Origin: Tisiphia sp964030975
Lineage (GTDB): Bacteria > Pseudomonadota > Alphaproteobacteria > Rickettsiales > Rickettsiaceae
Direction: 5' to 3'
DNA: 64,000 bases
Assembly (NCBI RefSeq): GCF_964030975.1
Contig: NZ_CAXIQH010000001.1
Location: 124,001-188,000, forward strand
Under the pieces are notes generated by a model. The model saw only the letters and a program-made list of their open reading frames with translations, was not told where the DNA came from and did not search any database. Below are positions 1-10,500 of this stretch, one piece after another; positions within the stretch are counted from its first letter, which is position 1; each line of letters begins with the position of its first letter. The position numbers were made by a program, and so were the translations under genes.

Positions 1-237
1 GATACTATCGAACAAGATGTTATTGAAATCGTTGCTAACACATTAAAAGTAAAAAAAGATTTAATTACTCCTGAATCTAGATTTGTTGAGGATCTTAAAG
101 CAGATAGTTTAGATATAGTTGAATTAATGATGGCAATAGAAGCAAAGTATAAATGCGATATACCAGATGAAGATGCTAGTAAAATTTTAACAGTTGGGGT
201 TCTGATACAATACGTAAGACAACATAAAAAAAATTAA
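1..237 (+). CDS. acpP: Acyl carrier protein, 5'-truncated by the window edge
   Basis: The reading frame is open from base 1 and stops at 235-237, giving the last 78 residues of an acyl carrier protein. It carries the phosphopantetheine attachment motif DSLD (ADSLDIVELMMAIE), whose serine receives the 4'-phosphopantetheine arm, followed by the acidic helix and DIPDEDA segment typical of bacterial ACP. It carries growing acyl chains for fatty acid and lipid A synthesis in the cytoplasm. Only the first few residues lie outside the window. fabF starts 15 bp downstream on the same strand, the usual acpP-fabF operon order. Confidence 0.95.
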   Translation, partial: DTIEQDVIEIVANTLKVKKDLITPESRFVEDLKADSLDIVELMMAIEAKYKCDIPDEDASKILTVGVLIQYVRQHKKN

Positions 238-252
238 TCATAAGTTATAGTT

Positions 253-1512
253 ATGTCAACTAGAAGAGTCGTTATAACAGGTATCGGACTAATCACCCCT
301 CTGGGAGTGGGCGTGAAGCCTTCTTGGAATGGTATTATAGAGGGACGTAGTGGTATTAAGACAATTACTAGGTTTGATACTTCCAACCTTGCTTGTAAAA
401 TAGCTGGTATTGTGGAGCATTCAACTGATAATGGCTTTAACCCGGAGAAATTTATTGACCCTCGTAATGTACATAAGATGGATTTATTCATCCAATATGG
501 TGTTGCAGCAGCTACCGAGGCAATCGAGGATAGTGGATGGCAAGTAAAAGATGAATTATCCGGAGATAGGACAGGTTTAATACTCGGTTCAGGAATCGGT
601 GGACTTAAGATGATCGAAGAGACATCAGTAAAGTTTCATAAAGAAAATAGTGGCAAAGTTAGCCCATTTTTTATCCCTGCCTCATTAATTAATCTCCTTT
701 CAGGTCACGTTTCCATTAAATACGGATTTACTGGACCAAATCAAGCAGTAGCAACAGCCTGTTCTACTGGAGCTCATGCCATAGGAGATGCTATGCGTAT
801 GATTCAATATGGTAATGTGGATGTTATGATTGCTGGTGGAGCCGAAGCACCGGTTACTCCGGTTGGAGTGGCGGGATTCGTTGCTGCAAGGGCGTTATCT
901 ACTAAATATAATTCTACCCCTGAAACTGCATCAAGACCTTGGGATCAGGATCATGACGGATTCATAATGGGAGAAGGAGCAGGCGTTGTAGTACTTGAAG
1001 AATATGAGCATGCTCTTAGCAGAAACGCTAAGATTTACGCTGAAATTGTCGGGTATGGTTCTACTGGAGATGCTTATCATATGACTTCACCTCATCCTGA
1101 TGGAAGAGGTGCTTATAGAGCTATGTTTTATGCTCTTAAAGATGCAAAAATTGATGCAAGTCTTATTGATTATATCAATGCTCACGGTACTTCTACCCAA
1201 GTTGGTGATGCTGTTGAGTTACTAGCTGTCCAAAAATTATTTTTGGATGCCAACCCAAATGTTCTTATGTCATCAACGAAATCATCTATCGGTCATTTGC
1301 TCGGAGCAACTGGTAGCGTGGAGTTAATATATTCAATTCTTGCAATGCGGGATCAAGTTGCCCCACCAACTCTAAATTTACATAAACCGATACCGGAAGC
1401 AAAAATAGATTTAGTGCCTTTAGAAGCTAGAAAGACAAAAATTAATTACGTACTTTCTAACTCATTTGGCTTTGGTGGAACTAATGCTAGTTTAATTGTT
1501 AAGAAAATATAA
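253..1512 (+). CDS. fabF: 3-oxoacyl-ACP synthase II (KAS II)
   Basis: A 419-residue beta-ketoacyl-ACP synthase, normal for FabF. The Cys-His-His triad is visible: the nucleophile cysteine in TACSTGAHAIGDA, the first histidine in NAHGTSTQVGD and the second in SSIGHLLGATGS. A glycine-rich FGFGGTNASL closes the protein. It condenses malonyl-ACP with acyl-ACP in fatty acid elongation. The ATG at 253 follows the acpP stop by 15 bp, so the two are probably cotranscribed. No damage is visible. Confidence 0.96.
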   Translation: MSTRRVVITGIGLITPLGVGVKPSWNGIIEGRSGIKTITRFDTSNLACKIAGIVEHSTDNGFNPEKFIDPRNVHKMDLFIQYGVAAATEAIEDSGWQVKDELSGDRTGLILGSGIGGLKMIEETSVKFHKENSGKVSPFFIPASLINLLSGHVSIKYGFTGPNQAVATACSTGAHAIGDAMRMIQYGNVDVMIAGGAEAPVTPVGVAGFVAARALSTKYNSTPETASRPWDQDHDGFIMGEGAGVVVLEEYEHALSRNAKIYAEIVGYGSTGDAYHMTSPHPDGRGAYRAMFYALKDAKIDASLIDYINAHGTSTQVGDAVELLAVQKLFLDANPNVLMSSTKSSIGHLLGATGSVELIYSILAMRDQVAPPTLNLHKPIPEAKIDLVPLEARKTKINYVLSNSFGFGGTNASLIVKKI

Positions 1513-1653
1513 TAGACAGAGTAATGACCATCGGGTTAGATATAAATGATTTGGCGATGGTTTAATAAACATTATTCAGTATCCTAGTATAAGTCAAAAA
1601 AGCTCTCGGGATTTTTAGGAGAAATGAAGCATGCTACCTTCGCGTACATAGAC

Positions 1654-1953
1654 CACAACTGTCGAAAGTTAGAAGAAGCGGTTTTAGATAGTACACTTTA
1701 AAAATCGTGTATGGTCAACGTCATTGCGAGAAGACCGTAGGTCGGCGAAGCAATTGTAAGTTGTCATTTCTGCACTCCTTGTCATTCCCGCGTAGGCGGG
1801 AATCTAGATCCCTGCCTACGCAGGGATGACACAAAATAGGATTGCTTCGTCGGCTCATGCCTCCTCGCAATGACGCCAGTTATTTTTCCGTAACTTTTAA
1901 ACTACCATGATAACCTCTAAACCCCTTCTACCTTCTAACTTTCGACAGTTGTG
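1654..1953. repeat. Long-hairpin MITE (TIR CACAACTGTCGAAAGTTAG), complete copy
   Basis: About 300 bp bounded by inverted ends: CACAACTGTCGAAAGTTAG at 1654 and its complement ending at 1953. Inside is a second inverted repeat built on GTCATTGCGAG...GAAGCAAT with the complementary ATTGCTTCGTC...CTCGCAATGACG, plus a small palindrome of the CCCGCGTAGGCGGGAATC type. No protein is encoded. Related partial copies lie at 14919-15230 and at 37101-37359 (continued at 42257-42558). Confidence 0.75.
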
Positions 1954-1958
1954 CTACA

Positions 1959-2099
1959 TATAGTTATGCCTATAGGATTAGGTGATAAAGAACATAACTA
2001 TTGTAAGTTGTCATTCTTAGCAACGGCGGGAATCTAGATACCTGCTTTCGCAGGTATGACACAAAGTTTGTATCACCTAATTCAATAGGTTTCACTATA
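1959..2099 (+). mobile_element. IS630-derived MITE, copy 1
   Basis: A 141-bp element with ends TATAGTTATGCCTATAGG and AATAGGTTTCACTATA, containing two small palindromes (variant core CTTAGCAACGGCGGG and CCTGCTTTCGCAGG). It has no coding capacity. It starts six bases after the end of the preceding hairpin repeat. The ends match the IS630-type element at 15273-17323. Confidence 0.85.
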
Positions 2100-2205
2100 G
2101 ACGTATGTGAGGAGCGGAGGCAAATTTTCGACGACAAAATCACCAACTAGATTGACTTATGCAGGAAGTCTATTGCCTGCACCCTTAAATTTTATAACTT
2201 ATACT

Positions 2206-2233
2206 TTGTTATTCTCCCAAAATATGTTATACT
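2206..2233 (+). promoter_or_regulatory. Candidate sigma-70 promoter for carD
   Basis: TTGTTA and TATACT are separated by 16 bp. They lie about 155 bp upstream of the carD start in an otherwise gene-free stretch (2100-2387). This is inferred from the match and position only. Confidence 0.35.
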
Positions 2234-2387
2234 CCATGTGTGTTATCATCTTTAGTATAGTGAGTTTGCAAAAGAACTAATAGTTAATTCAATAGGATTT
2301 GATGATAAGGGGTTAGGAGTAACTTGCTTAGGCAAATTCAAATAAGCTAACTATAATCTAAGTTTTTATAATGGATAAGGAGTAAGC

Positions 2388-2891
2388 ATGTCAACATCAT
2401 CTGAATTTAAAGTAGGGGAAAGAATTGTATATCCATCCCATGGAGTTGGAGAGATAGTAAATGTCGAACAGCAAATCATAGCTGGGGCTGATATTAGGGT
2501 TTATGTAATATCGTTTCCTCAAGACAAAATGATTCTAAAAGTACCTGTAAATAGAGCCACTATCTCGGGTCTTAGAAAGCTTGTTAGTAAGACTGATCTG
2601 ACTATAATATATTCAACACTTCAGGGTAAAGCTAAGCAAGGTAATAGGATGTGGAGTAGAAGAGCCCAAGAGTATGAAAGTAAAATAAATTCTGGTAATA
2701 TAGTAGCTGTAGCAGAAGTGGTACGAGATCTTTACAAGAACGTTGATAGTGATAGGTCTTATAGTGAAAGAACTATTTATGAATCAGCCTTAAATAGGCT
2801 TGCTGGGGAACTTGCAATTCTTGAAAATATAAATCCTGATGAGGCAATTAATAAATTAATTGAAGTATTACGGGATAAACTCGCTGCATAA
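2388..2891 (+). CDS. carD: CarD/CdnL-family RNA polymerase-binding transcription regulator
   Basis: A 167-residue protein with an N-terminal RNA polymerase-interacting Tudor-like domain (residues 5-60, FKVGERIVYPSHGVGEIVNVE) and a C-terminal helical DNA-binding domain with WSRRAQEYESKI and a leucine/alanine-rich tail. The arrangement and length match the CarD/CdnL family, which stabilises open complexes at housekeeping promoters. The ATG is preceded by AAGGAG at good spacing. It is flanked upstream by repeats and downstream by an IS5 element, and appears intact and monocistronic. Confidence 0.92.
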   Translation: MSTSSEFKVGERIVYPSHGVGEIVNVEQQIIAGADIRVYVISFPQDKMILKVPVNRATISGLRKLVSKTDLTIIYSTLQGKAKQGNRMWSRRAQEYESKINSGNIVAVAEVVRDLYKNVDSDRSYSERTIYESALNRLAGELAILENINPDEAINKLIEVLRDKLAA

Positions 2892-2972
2892 ATCAATATC
2901 TATACTCTTCTGGTTGAAGAATTGGTTTTGAAATGGCAATGTTTGTCATCCCCGCGTATGCGGGGATCTAGT

Positions 2973-4599
2973 CTCCCCGTCAAAAGTGCAAAAAATTCAA
3001 AAATTAGCACCTTAGCAAAAAATTTTTGTATAAAATTTTAGAGTTTAATTGTTCTGATGTAATTTTTTGATATAAAAAGATGATTTTTAGAAAATTTTTG
3101 CATGACGTTTTGTTAACGATTTTGTAATCGTTTGATTAATTTTCTTTATTTGCTAATTTTTATGTAGAAAAATTTGTTTTGAGCAGGTGATTAGCAATAC
3201 ACCGTAAGTTCAATCCTACAGCGGAAATTAACGGATTTATTATATCTCCTATTACTCCTTTTAAGTAATTTCTGCCAACTCTACCATAATGCTTAAGGTG
3301 TCCTATTATCGGCTCTATAGCACTTCTTCTCTTGATCATTGCCTTATCATCTGAGGATAGCTTCTTCTTGCAATATGGGCTATACACCTTGTCTTTTTCT
3401 TTAAAATTATTCCCCTTATAGCCTAAATCAACAAATGTCCTGGCTATTCCCACTCCTGTTAATTTCTTTACAACCTCTACAGTCTGCGATAATGTATGAC
3501 CATCATATGGATTGCCATGAAATGATTTGGCCGCTAATACAAAATTACCTCGACCACTTACTGCTATCGAAACCTTGTTACCAAACTCATAGGGTTTGTT
3601 TAATTTCCCTTTACCTATGCACTCTACCTCCGGTGCGTGAAAACTATATAATACTTTATTATCCTCCTTATATCGCTCTTTCTCTGCTTTACTCAGTATA
3701 GATTGTGCCTGAATCTTTTTAATCTTATTTAGTATTTCTTGCTGCTTTAATGACAAACTTAACTTTGTTTTTGCTATTTCTCGCTGACATATTCTTATTA
3801 AACGACCCAGCAATATCTTTAAATGTTGCATTACCTTCTTACGTTTTTTGGCTTTACTATTATCCTTATATTTCCATAATTTTACTATGTCTTTTTTATA
3901 TTGCTTGGCATATGTCTCATGTAACTTAATGCCTAAAGTATGACATAACTTTACTAGCTCTATTCTTGCCTTATCCATCAAATACACATCATGAGGATAC
4001 TTAATATTCTTAATTTGTACTGTAGTATCAACGATTATCGATGCTAAGTCTTTTTTTTTAAGCACTCCGACTTTGCAACCAATTCTTGTTAATTCTTTTA
4101 ATATCTCATTATATCCTTCTTCCCCTAATATAGCACGAAACCTTCGTATACTAGCTTCTGATATCTCAGCATCTTTCTGCAAATATTCCCAACCACAAAA
4201 ATATTGCCAATATACGTTCTCTCTCAGCTCTTCTTCAGCTGCAGCATCTGACAGGTTATACATCGCTTGCAGCATAGTTACTCCAAGTAATAACCTGTGA
4301 CATCTGCGATTCCTACCAAATTTCTTGATATTAACATTTGTCAATAACCATTCCTCTAAAACAGTCCAATTTATTAACGATCTTAATTTATATAACTTGT
4401 TATTAGGGTTTAATTCTTCGGTCAATTTATAACCAAAAAGCTGTCCTTGTTTTTGGGATTTTATTATATCTTCTATCGGCATAATTCATACAATCCATAA
4501 GGTTTCTGCCAATATTATAGCATTTTCTTATGGATTATCTAGATATTTTTACCCGCTAACCATATTATATATTATCCTTCTAGACTTTTGACGGGGAGA
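2973..4599 (-). mobile_element. IS5-family insertion sequence, complete
   Basis: The inverted ends TCTCCCCGTCAAAAGT (2973) and ACTTTTGACGGGGAGA (ending 4599) are flanked on both sides by CTAG (2969-2972 and 4600-4603), consistent with a 4-bp target duplication as in the IS5 group. It has landed in a small palindromic repeat (CCCCGCGTATGCGGGG). It carries one full-length transposase gene. A partial second copy lies at 40364-41288. Confidence 0.88.
3160..4482 (-). CDS. IS5-family DDE transposase
   Basis: A 440-residue transposase. The N-terminal part (RNRRCHRLLLGVTMLQAMYNLSD, then ISEASIRRFRAIL) is the DUF772-like domain of IS5/IS1182 transposases. The catalytic positions are visible as SIIVDTTVQ (first Asp), TFVDLGYKG (second Asp) and RRSAIEPIIGHLK (Glu). 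A run of lysine-rich helices (about 200-275) lies between the first and second Asp. HAPEVECIGKGK and KPYEFGNKVSIA are diagnostic of the IS5 branch. The frame is uninterrupted, so this is the best candidate for an active IS5 transposase here. Confidence 0.9.
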   Translation of the reverse strand: MPIEDIIKSQKQGQLFGYKLTEELNPNNKLYKLRSLINWTVLEEWLLTNVNIKKFGRNRRCHRLLLGVTMLQAMYNLSDAAAEEELRENVYWQYFCGWEYLQKDAEISEASIRRFRAILGEEGYNEILKELTRIGCKVGVLKKKDLASIIVDTTVQIKNIKYPHDVYLMDKARIELVKLCHTLGIKLHETYAKQYKKDIVKLWKYKDNSKAKKRKKVMQHLKILLGRLIRICQREIAKTKLSLSLKQQEILNKIKKIQAQSILSKAEKERYKEDNKVLYSFHAPEVECIGKGKLNKPYEFGNKVSIAVSGRGNFVLAAKSFHGNPYDGHTLSQTVEVVKKLTGVGIARTFVDLGYKGNNFKEKDKVYSPYCKKKLSSDDKAMIKRRSAIEPIIGHLKHYGRVGRNYLKGVIGDIINPLISAVGLNLRCIANHLLKTNFST

Positions 4600-4651
4600 C
4601 TAGTTCCCTTACTGTATGCACAAAGTTTACGACTGTAGCACTAGTTCTAAA

Positions 4652-7363
4652 TTACAACTCTCCCGCTAGTGGTACATTTTCTTCCGTATAATTAATATCT
4701 TTTAAGGCATCGTCCCTGTTATAGTGAGCATCCGCAAAACCTGACTTTAGGTTTATAGCTTCATCGTAGGCTATTATCGCCTTGGCATTATTACCTTGGT
4801 TTTTTAAGACGATACCCTTTTTAAAGTAAAAACCCGCCTCCTGATTTAAGTTTATAGCCTTATCATAGGCTAATATTGCCTTATTATTACCTTGGTGTTC
4901 TAAGATAAGCCCCTTTTGAAAGTATAAATCTGCCTCATTTGGGTTCAAGCTTATAGCCCGCTCAATAGCTGTTATTGCTTCGGCACTATTACCTTTCAGG
5001 AATATAGCTCTATCGTAAGCTACTTTCGCCTCTTCATTTTTGCCTTGGTATTTTAAGATAAGCCACTTTTGAAAATAGAAGCCCATATTGTCTGGATTCA
5101 AGTTTATAGCTTGATTGATAGCTGTTATTGCATCTGCATTATTACCTTGCATTCTTAAACTAATTGCCTTGTGAGAGTAGAACTCATCATTGTTCGGATT
5201 CAAGTTTATAGCTTGATTGTAGGCTTCTATTGCCTTATCATTATTACCTTGATATCTTAAGATATCCCCCTTACAACAGTAGAAATCCGCTTCGTTTGAA
5301 TTCAAGCTTGTAGCTTTATTGAGGGCTGCCATTGCTTTATAATGCTTACCCTGCATTTCTAAGATAATTCCTTTATAATAGTAGAAATTTGCTTCAGCAG
5401 GCTTTAAAATTATAGCTCTCTCGATGGATACTATTGCTGCATAATGGTTACCTTGTTTTCCTAAGACAACACTCTTTTGAAAGTATAAGTCCGCTTTGTA
5501 CGGATTCAATTTTATAGCTTGATCGTAAATTGTTATTGCCTCTGTATTCTCACCTTGTTTGCTTAAAATAAGCGCCTTTTTATAATAGTGTTCATAGTTC
5601 GCATCCAATCTTATACTATTATCAATGATTCTTATTGCTTGCTCGTAGACTGTCATTGCCTGTGGATACTTACCTTGTTTGTTTAGGATATCTGCCTTCT
5701 CAACGTAGCAGTCTACATGACTGGCTCTCAAGCTTATAGCCACATTGAGAGCCATTATTGCTTCTGGATATTTAGCTTGTTTTTTTAAAATAAGTGCCTT
5801 TTGAAGGTAATAATCTGTATCGTTCGGATACAATCTTATAGCCTTATTGATGGTTGTTATTGCCTCTGGATATTTACCTTGTTTACTTAAGATACCCGCC
5901 TTTCTAGTGTAGCAATTTACATCATTCGGATACAAGTTTATAGCATTGTCGATGATTCTTATTGCTTGCTCGTAGACGGTCATTGCCTCTGTCTTACCTT
6001 GTTTGCTTAAGATATCTGCCTTTTTAGTGTAGCAATCTATATCGTTCTGTCTCAAGCTTATAGCTTCATTGAGGGCTATTATTGCATCTTCATACTTACC
6101 TTGTAGTTCGAAGACAGCTGCTTTAGAAATAGCGTAGGTAACACGCCTGATGTTGTCGTCGGGAGAAGTAACTCTTATAGCTTCATCGTAGGCTTCCAGT
6201 GACTCTTCATATCTGCTTTGCAGTGCTAAGCTATATGCCTTATAATTGTAGTAAATTACCTTGTTTGGTTTCAAATTTATAGCTTTATCGTAGATTAGAA
6301 CCTCCTCTTCATAGTTGTGTAGGAACGCTAAGCTACGTCCCTTGTGAAAGTAAAAATCTGCCTGATACGGATTCAAGCTTATAGCTTTATTGAAGGCTAT
6401 TATCGCTTCTGCTTGCTTACTTTGCCCTCTTAAAATAGTTCCCTTATGAAAGTAAAAATCTGCATTGCTTGGATTTAAACTTATAGCTTTATTGATGACT
6501 ACTATTGCTTCTACACGTTTACCTTGTTCTTTTAAGCTAGCTCCCTTATAAAAGTAGAAATACGCATTGTTAGTATCCAAGCTTATAGCTTTATTGTAGG
6601 CTTCTATTGCCTCTGCATGCTTATTTTGGTATCCTAAACTATTTCCCTTATAATAGTGGGAATACGGATTGTTAGGATTCAAGCTTATAGCTTTATTGTA
6701 AGCTTCTGTTGCTTCTTCATACTTACCTTTGTATCTTAAGCCATCCCCCTTGTAGTAATAGAAATCTGCATTGTTAGGGTACAAGCTTATAGCTTTATCG
6801 TAGGCTTCTATTGCCTCTACATGCTTATTTTGATATCTTAAACTATTTCCCTTCTGAAAGTATATATCCGCAACATTGTTAGGATTAAACTTTATAGCTC
6901 TATTGTAGGCTATTATCGCCTCTGCATTATTACCTTGGTCTCTTAAGTTAAGCCCCCTTTTAAAGTAAAAATCTGCACTTTCAATATCTACCACTACTCT
7001 TTTGGTATGATCGACCAATGTAGAATTTTGGAAAGAAGATGAATTTTGCTGAACCCATGCTATTTTTGGGGCTGTGCTTGTAACATTTGTATCAGCATTG
7101 TTGTCTGTTACCGTATCATTCTGAGTATCTGTATTATTTCCAATAGCTGTAGAATCAACAGAGTTCGCAAGTGAGATACCAATTCCCATAATAATCAAAG
7201 GTATCATCCAAGAGGGTACATTCAACTTGCTAAAATCCAAATTAGCTAGATTAGCAGGGTTAATAACCTTTACCTTAGGAGGTGAGATATATTTCTTAGG
7301 TACATCAAAGTTATTTTTCCGATACTCATTAATCCAAGATACTTTATCATTTCTTTGGGGCAT
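4652..7363 (-). CDS. Large membrane-anchored TPR-repeat protein
   Basis: 903 residues. The first ~47 residues are polar and basic. They are followed by one hydrophobic segment (PSWMIPLIIMGIGISLA, about 49-66), a low-complexity Asn/Thr/Asp linker to about 120, then some 22 tandem 34-residue TPR units (consensus NPNNADFYYKG...YEEAIEAYNKAISL) to about 890. No enzymatic motif is visible. TPR arrays of this type bind proteins. The single N-terminal membrane segment suggests anchoring with the repeats on one side. It lies next to and on the same strand as another TPR protein (7594-14702). The repeats are near-identical at protein level, so copy number may vary between strains. It could be a secreted or surface interaction factor, which is inference only. 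Confidence 0.8.
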   Translation of the reverse strand: MPQRNDKVSWINEYRKNNFDVPKKYISPPKVKVINPANLANLDFSKLNVPSWMIPLIIMGIGISLANSVDSTAIGNNTDTQNDTVTDNNADTNVTSTAPKIAWVQQNSSSFQNSTLVDHTKRVVVDIESADFYFKRGLNLRDQGNNAEAIIAYNRAIKFNPNNVADIYFQKGNSLRYQNKHVEAIEAYDKAISLYPNNADFYYYKGDGLRYKGKYEEATEAYNKAISLNPNNPYSHYYKGNSLGYQNKHAEAIEAYNKAISLDTNNAYFYFYKGASLKEQGKRVEAIVVINKAISLNPSNADFYFHKGTILRGQSKQAEAIIAFNKAISLNPYQADFYFHKGRSLAFLHNYEEEVLIYDKAINLKPNKVIYYNYKAYSLALQSRYEESLEAYDEAIRVTSPDDNIRRVTYAISKAAVFELQGKYEDAIIALNEAISLRQNDIDCYTKKADILSKQGKTEAMTVYEQAIRIIDNAINLYPNDVNCYTRKAGILSKQGKYPEAITTINKAIRLYPNDTDYYLQKALILKKQAKYPEAIMALNVAISLRASHVDCYVEKADILNKQGKYPQAMTVYEQAIRIIDNSIRLDANYEHYYKKALILSKQGENTEAITIYDQAIKLNPYKADLYFQKSVVLGKQGNHYAAIVSIERAIILKPAEANFYYYKGIILEMQGKHYKAMAALNKATSLNSNEADFYCCKGDILRYQGNNDKAIEAYNQAINLNPNNDEFYSHKAISLRMQGNNADAITAINQAINLNPDNMGFYFQKWLILKYQGKNEEAKVAYDRAIFLKGNSAEAITAIERAISLNPNEADLYFQKGLILEHQGNNKAILAYDKAINLNQEAGFYFKKGIVLKNQGNNAKAIIAYDEAINLKSGFADAHYNRDDALKDINYTEENVPLAGEL

Positions 7364-7458
7364 ACTATTCTTCTTTAATTTGTTTTGTTATCAGCTCATT
7401 AGAGTCAAAGTGTAAATTTCTAAAATAGGTCATTTTTGGACAGACTCGACTCTTAACT

Positions 7459-7598
7459 TATAGTGAAACTTATTGAATTAGGTGATACAAACTTTGTGTC
7501 ATACCTGCGAAAGCAGGTATCTAGATTCCCGCCTTCGCGGGAATGACAACTTACAATCGTTATGTTCTTTATCACCTAATCCTATGAGCATAACTATA
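7459..7598 (-). mobile_element. IS630-derived MITE, copy 2
   Basis: A 140-bp element in reverse orientation, with ends TATAGTGAAACTTATTG and GAGCATAACTATA and the CCCGCCTTCGCGGG core. Its right end overlaps the last codon of the nucleotidyltransferase-TPR gene: the TAG stop at 7594-7596 is part of the MITE terminus. The native 3' end of that gene was therefore replaced on insertion. Confidence 0.85.
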
Positions 7599-10500
7599 AT
7601 ATTTCTTCAGAAAATTCAGGATAATTACCAAGCATAGCCGTATTATTACTAGACTCATCCACATATTGAATATCCGAGTTATCTTGCCTAAATAGAACTT
7701 TTACCATCTTCGATGCTTGCTCTAAACAGTTAAGTTCTTTCTGTGTATCTCCAAGTTTGGAATAATATAAAGCTAGCTTATTCCAACAAAAGATAATATT
7801 CGGATGAACTTTACCTTTATAGAGACGTGCCATCAATTCTAAACTTCTAGTGTAATATTCTATACCCTGCTCATATTGATTTTTACCCCTATAAACATTA
7901 CATAGGCTATTTAGCGAAGCAACAACATCTGGATTAGGTTCGTTATAGATGAGTTCCATTATCTTCAAACTGTTAGCAGGATACTCTATAGTCAATTCAT
8001 GTTGCCCCTTATACCAATAAACGTGCCATAGGTTATGTAACGAAGCAGCAATATCTGGATGAGATGCTTCGTAGGTGAGTTCCATAATCTTCAAAGCTTT
8101 AGTATAATACCTTGTAACTTGATCATCGCACTCTGTATGGTTATGCACTATCCCTAGATTATTCAGAGAATCTTCAACAGCTGTCTGCATCATCTCTAGG
8201 GCTATAGTGTAATATTTTACAGGCTGCTCATGTTGTGCTTTAGTATTATAAATATTCCATAGATTATTGAAAGAGCCAACAACATATGGATGGAACTCGT
8301 CTTTATAGAGCTGTTGTCTCATATTAACACTTTTAGCAATATACTCTATGGCTTCATCATATTGTCCTTTATGCTTATAAACTACAGCTAGGTTATTTAG
8401 TAAAGTAGCAATATCTGGGTGAGATATTTCATATAATCGTTTCAAAATTTTTAGGCTTTCAGTATAGCAATATATAGCATGACCATAATTTCCTTTGAGT
8501 TCATATATTACAGCTAGGTTATTTAGTGAAACTGCAATATCTGGATGAGGTTCATTTTGATAAAGGAGCTGTTTCATATTACAACTTTTAGTGAAACACT
8601 CTATAGCCTTATCATGCTGCCCTTTATGAATATAAACTAAGCCTAAGATACTTAGCGAATATGCAATATCTGGATGAAGTTTGCCTTTATTGAGATATTG
8701 CATTATATCAAAACTTTTAGTAAGATACTCTACCGCCTTATCAAGTTGACCTTTACGGCTATAAACTACACCTAGGTTACCTAGAGAATAAGCAACATCT
8801 TTATTAGGCTCACCTTTGTTGATAAGTTCTTTTAGCTTTAAACTATCCTCAAGATACTTAATAGCTTGTTCATATTGTCCTTTAGTATGATATGCTAGTC
8901 CTATATTATTTAAACACATGGCAACAACGAAATGAATCTCCGTTTTGTAGACACATTTAGAAACAGACAAACAATACTGAAATTGCTCAATAGCTTTATC
9001 TCCATTACCAAAGTTGCTATATATAATGCCTAACATCAATCTTACTTGCAAATTATCTCGATTATCTGGATTAGCTAAGGTTATCTCGAAATTGTTCCGT
9101 GCATCTTTATATTGAGCTAATCTATAATGGATAAGTCCTTTATTTATGGAATCATCTGTATAAAACTTATTGCCCCGAAAAAAGGTTTGCTTGTCTTCAT
9201 TACTTAATATTTGATATTGTTCACAAAAATTTTTCAGTTTTTCATGCAGCGGCAGTGCGGTATAAAAATATTGGAACAATCTACCTTGTTCTCCTAAATC
9301 TTCCTTAGATAAATGAAACATCTGTATAGTTTGTGGTTCGAGTTCAGATTCAGTTTCAGCTGGTTTAGTAAATATCGACATATCTTCTGTTTGTGCTTTA
9401 TGGTGCAGATAGGTCTTTAATCTGAGGGTAGTTGCAAAAGTTATTGCATTTTTTAAGTTTATTGTCGCCTCTGAAGTGATTATTCCTTGATTCTCTAATT
9501 TATCGATTATATCCCAAGCACTATCTCCTTCAATACCATAATATAGACCAAGATTGTATACCATACGATCAGGTAATCGGTATATCTCTTGCTTAACGTC
9601 AAATAATTTACCTGCATCACCAAATAAGTTAGGTTGTAATTCGTCTAGGTTACCTTTTGTAGGTTTTAGATTTGGTGTGTGTTTAAGGTAGTTAATTTCT
9701 ACCGCCCCCTCTTTTAGTAGCTTAATGGCTCTTATTTCGCAGTTTAATCTACCTTGTAGATCGTCTTCATTTTTACTGTGCAAAAACTCTATAACTTTCT
9801 CTTGATAGCTCTTAAAAAGTTGCTCATCACCATGCACATAGCAAACCTTCTCTAGTATATGTGGTAAGTTCTTATCTATATGACTGGTTTTTTCTCCTTT
9901 ATTACGCACATAATACAGCATCCCATCTATTGTTTTTATTAACTCATATGGTTTATCATTTTCTATTCTGCCAAGTGGTGTTTTCCCTCCAAGATCAAAG
10001 TTAACTGCTCTATGTACTATGTGACTCATATCTAAACCATACTTACTGGTGGGAATTATTGTTTCCCCTAGATTGATCATCTTAAAGTTTACCAAGTGGC
10101 TTAGGTTCTTAAAATATGCCCGTATCTTTGGATCGTCATTTTGTTTGTAATCTTCATTCTCCGTAAGAATTGCAAATTCCAAATCTGAATATGGCGTCAT
10201 TTGCTTTAATGCCATCGAACCAAGCCCTATCACTGCATATTTACAAGGTGGTGATATAGTTAGTTCTTTTTCACTATCACTATATAATTGAGCCAAAAAC
10301 TTTTGCATTATATTAGCAGTGTCTTCAAACAACTCTCTTGCAGTCTTTACGTATAATTCTTGATATTTTTGTTTCTCTTCTTGGTTATCAGCATTTACCT
10401 GTTGTCGATAATTTTTTTCTATCATTTCCATATCTAGATCAGCTCTGAGTCGCAACTTGGATAATGGAAGTTTATTGCTCGTAGCTTCCTCTCTAACAAC

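Noticed and set aside
1790..2080. Short regularly repeated palindromes that might be read as a CRISPR array
   Set aside because: The repeats are inverted, irregularly spaced, part of defined MITEs, and no cas genes are present.
3160..4482. Assignment of this transposase to IS1182
   Set aside because: The N-terminal domain is shared, but the CTAG target and the HAPEVECIGKGK...KPYEFGNKVSIA segment fit the IS5 branch better. The two families are close, so the label is not absolute.
4652..7363. DNA tandem-repeat satellite
   Set aside because: The repetition is at the protein level (TPR units) with one long uninterrupted frame and a proper start, so it is a gene.
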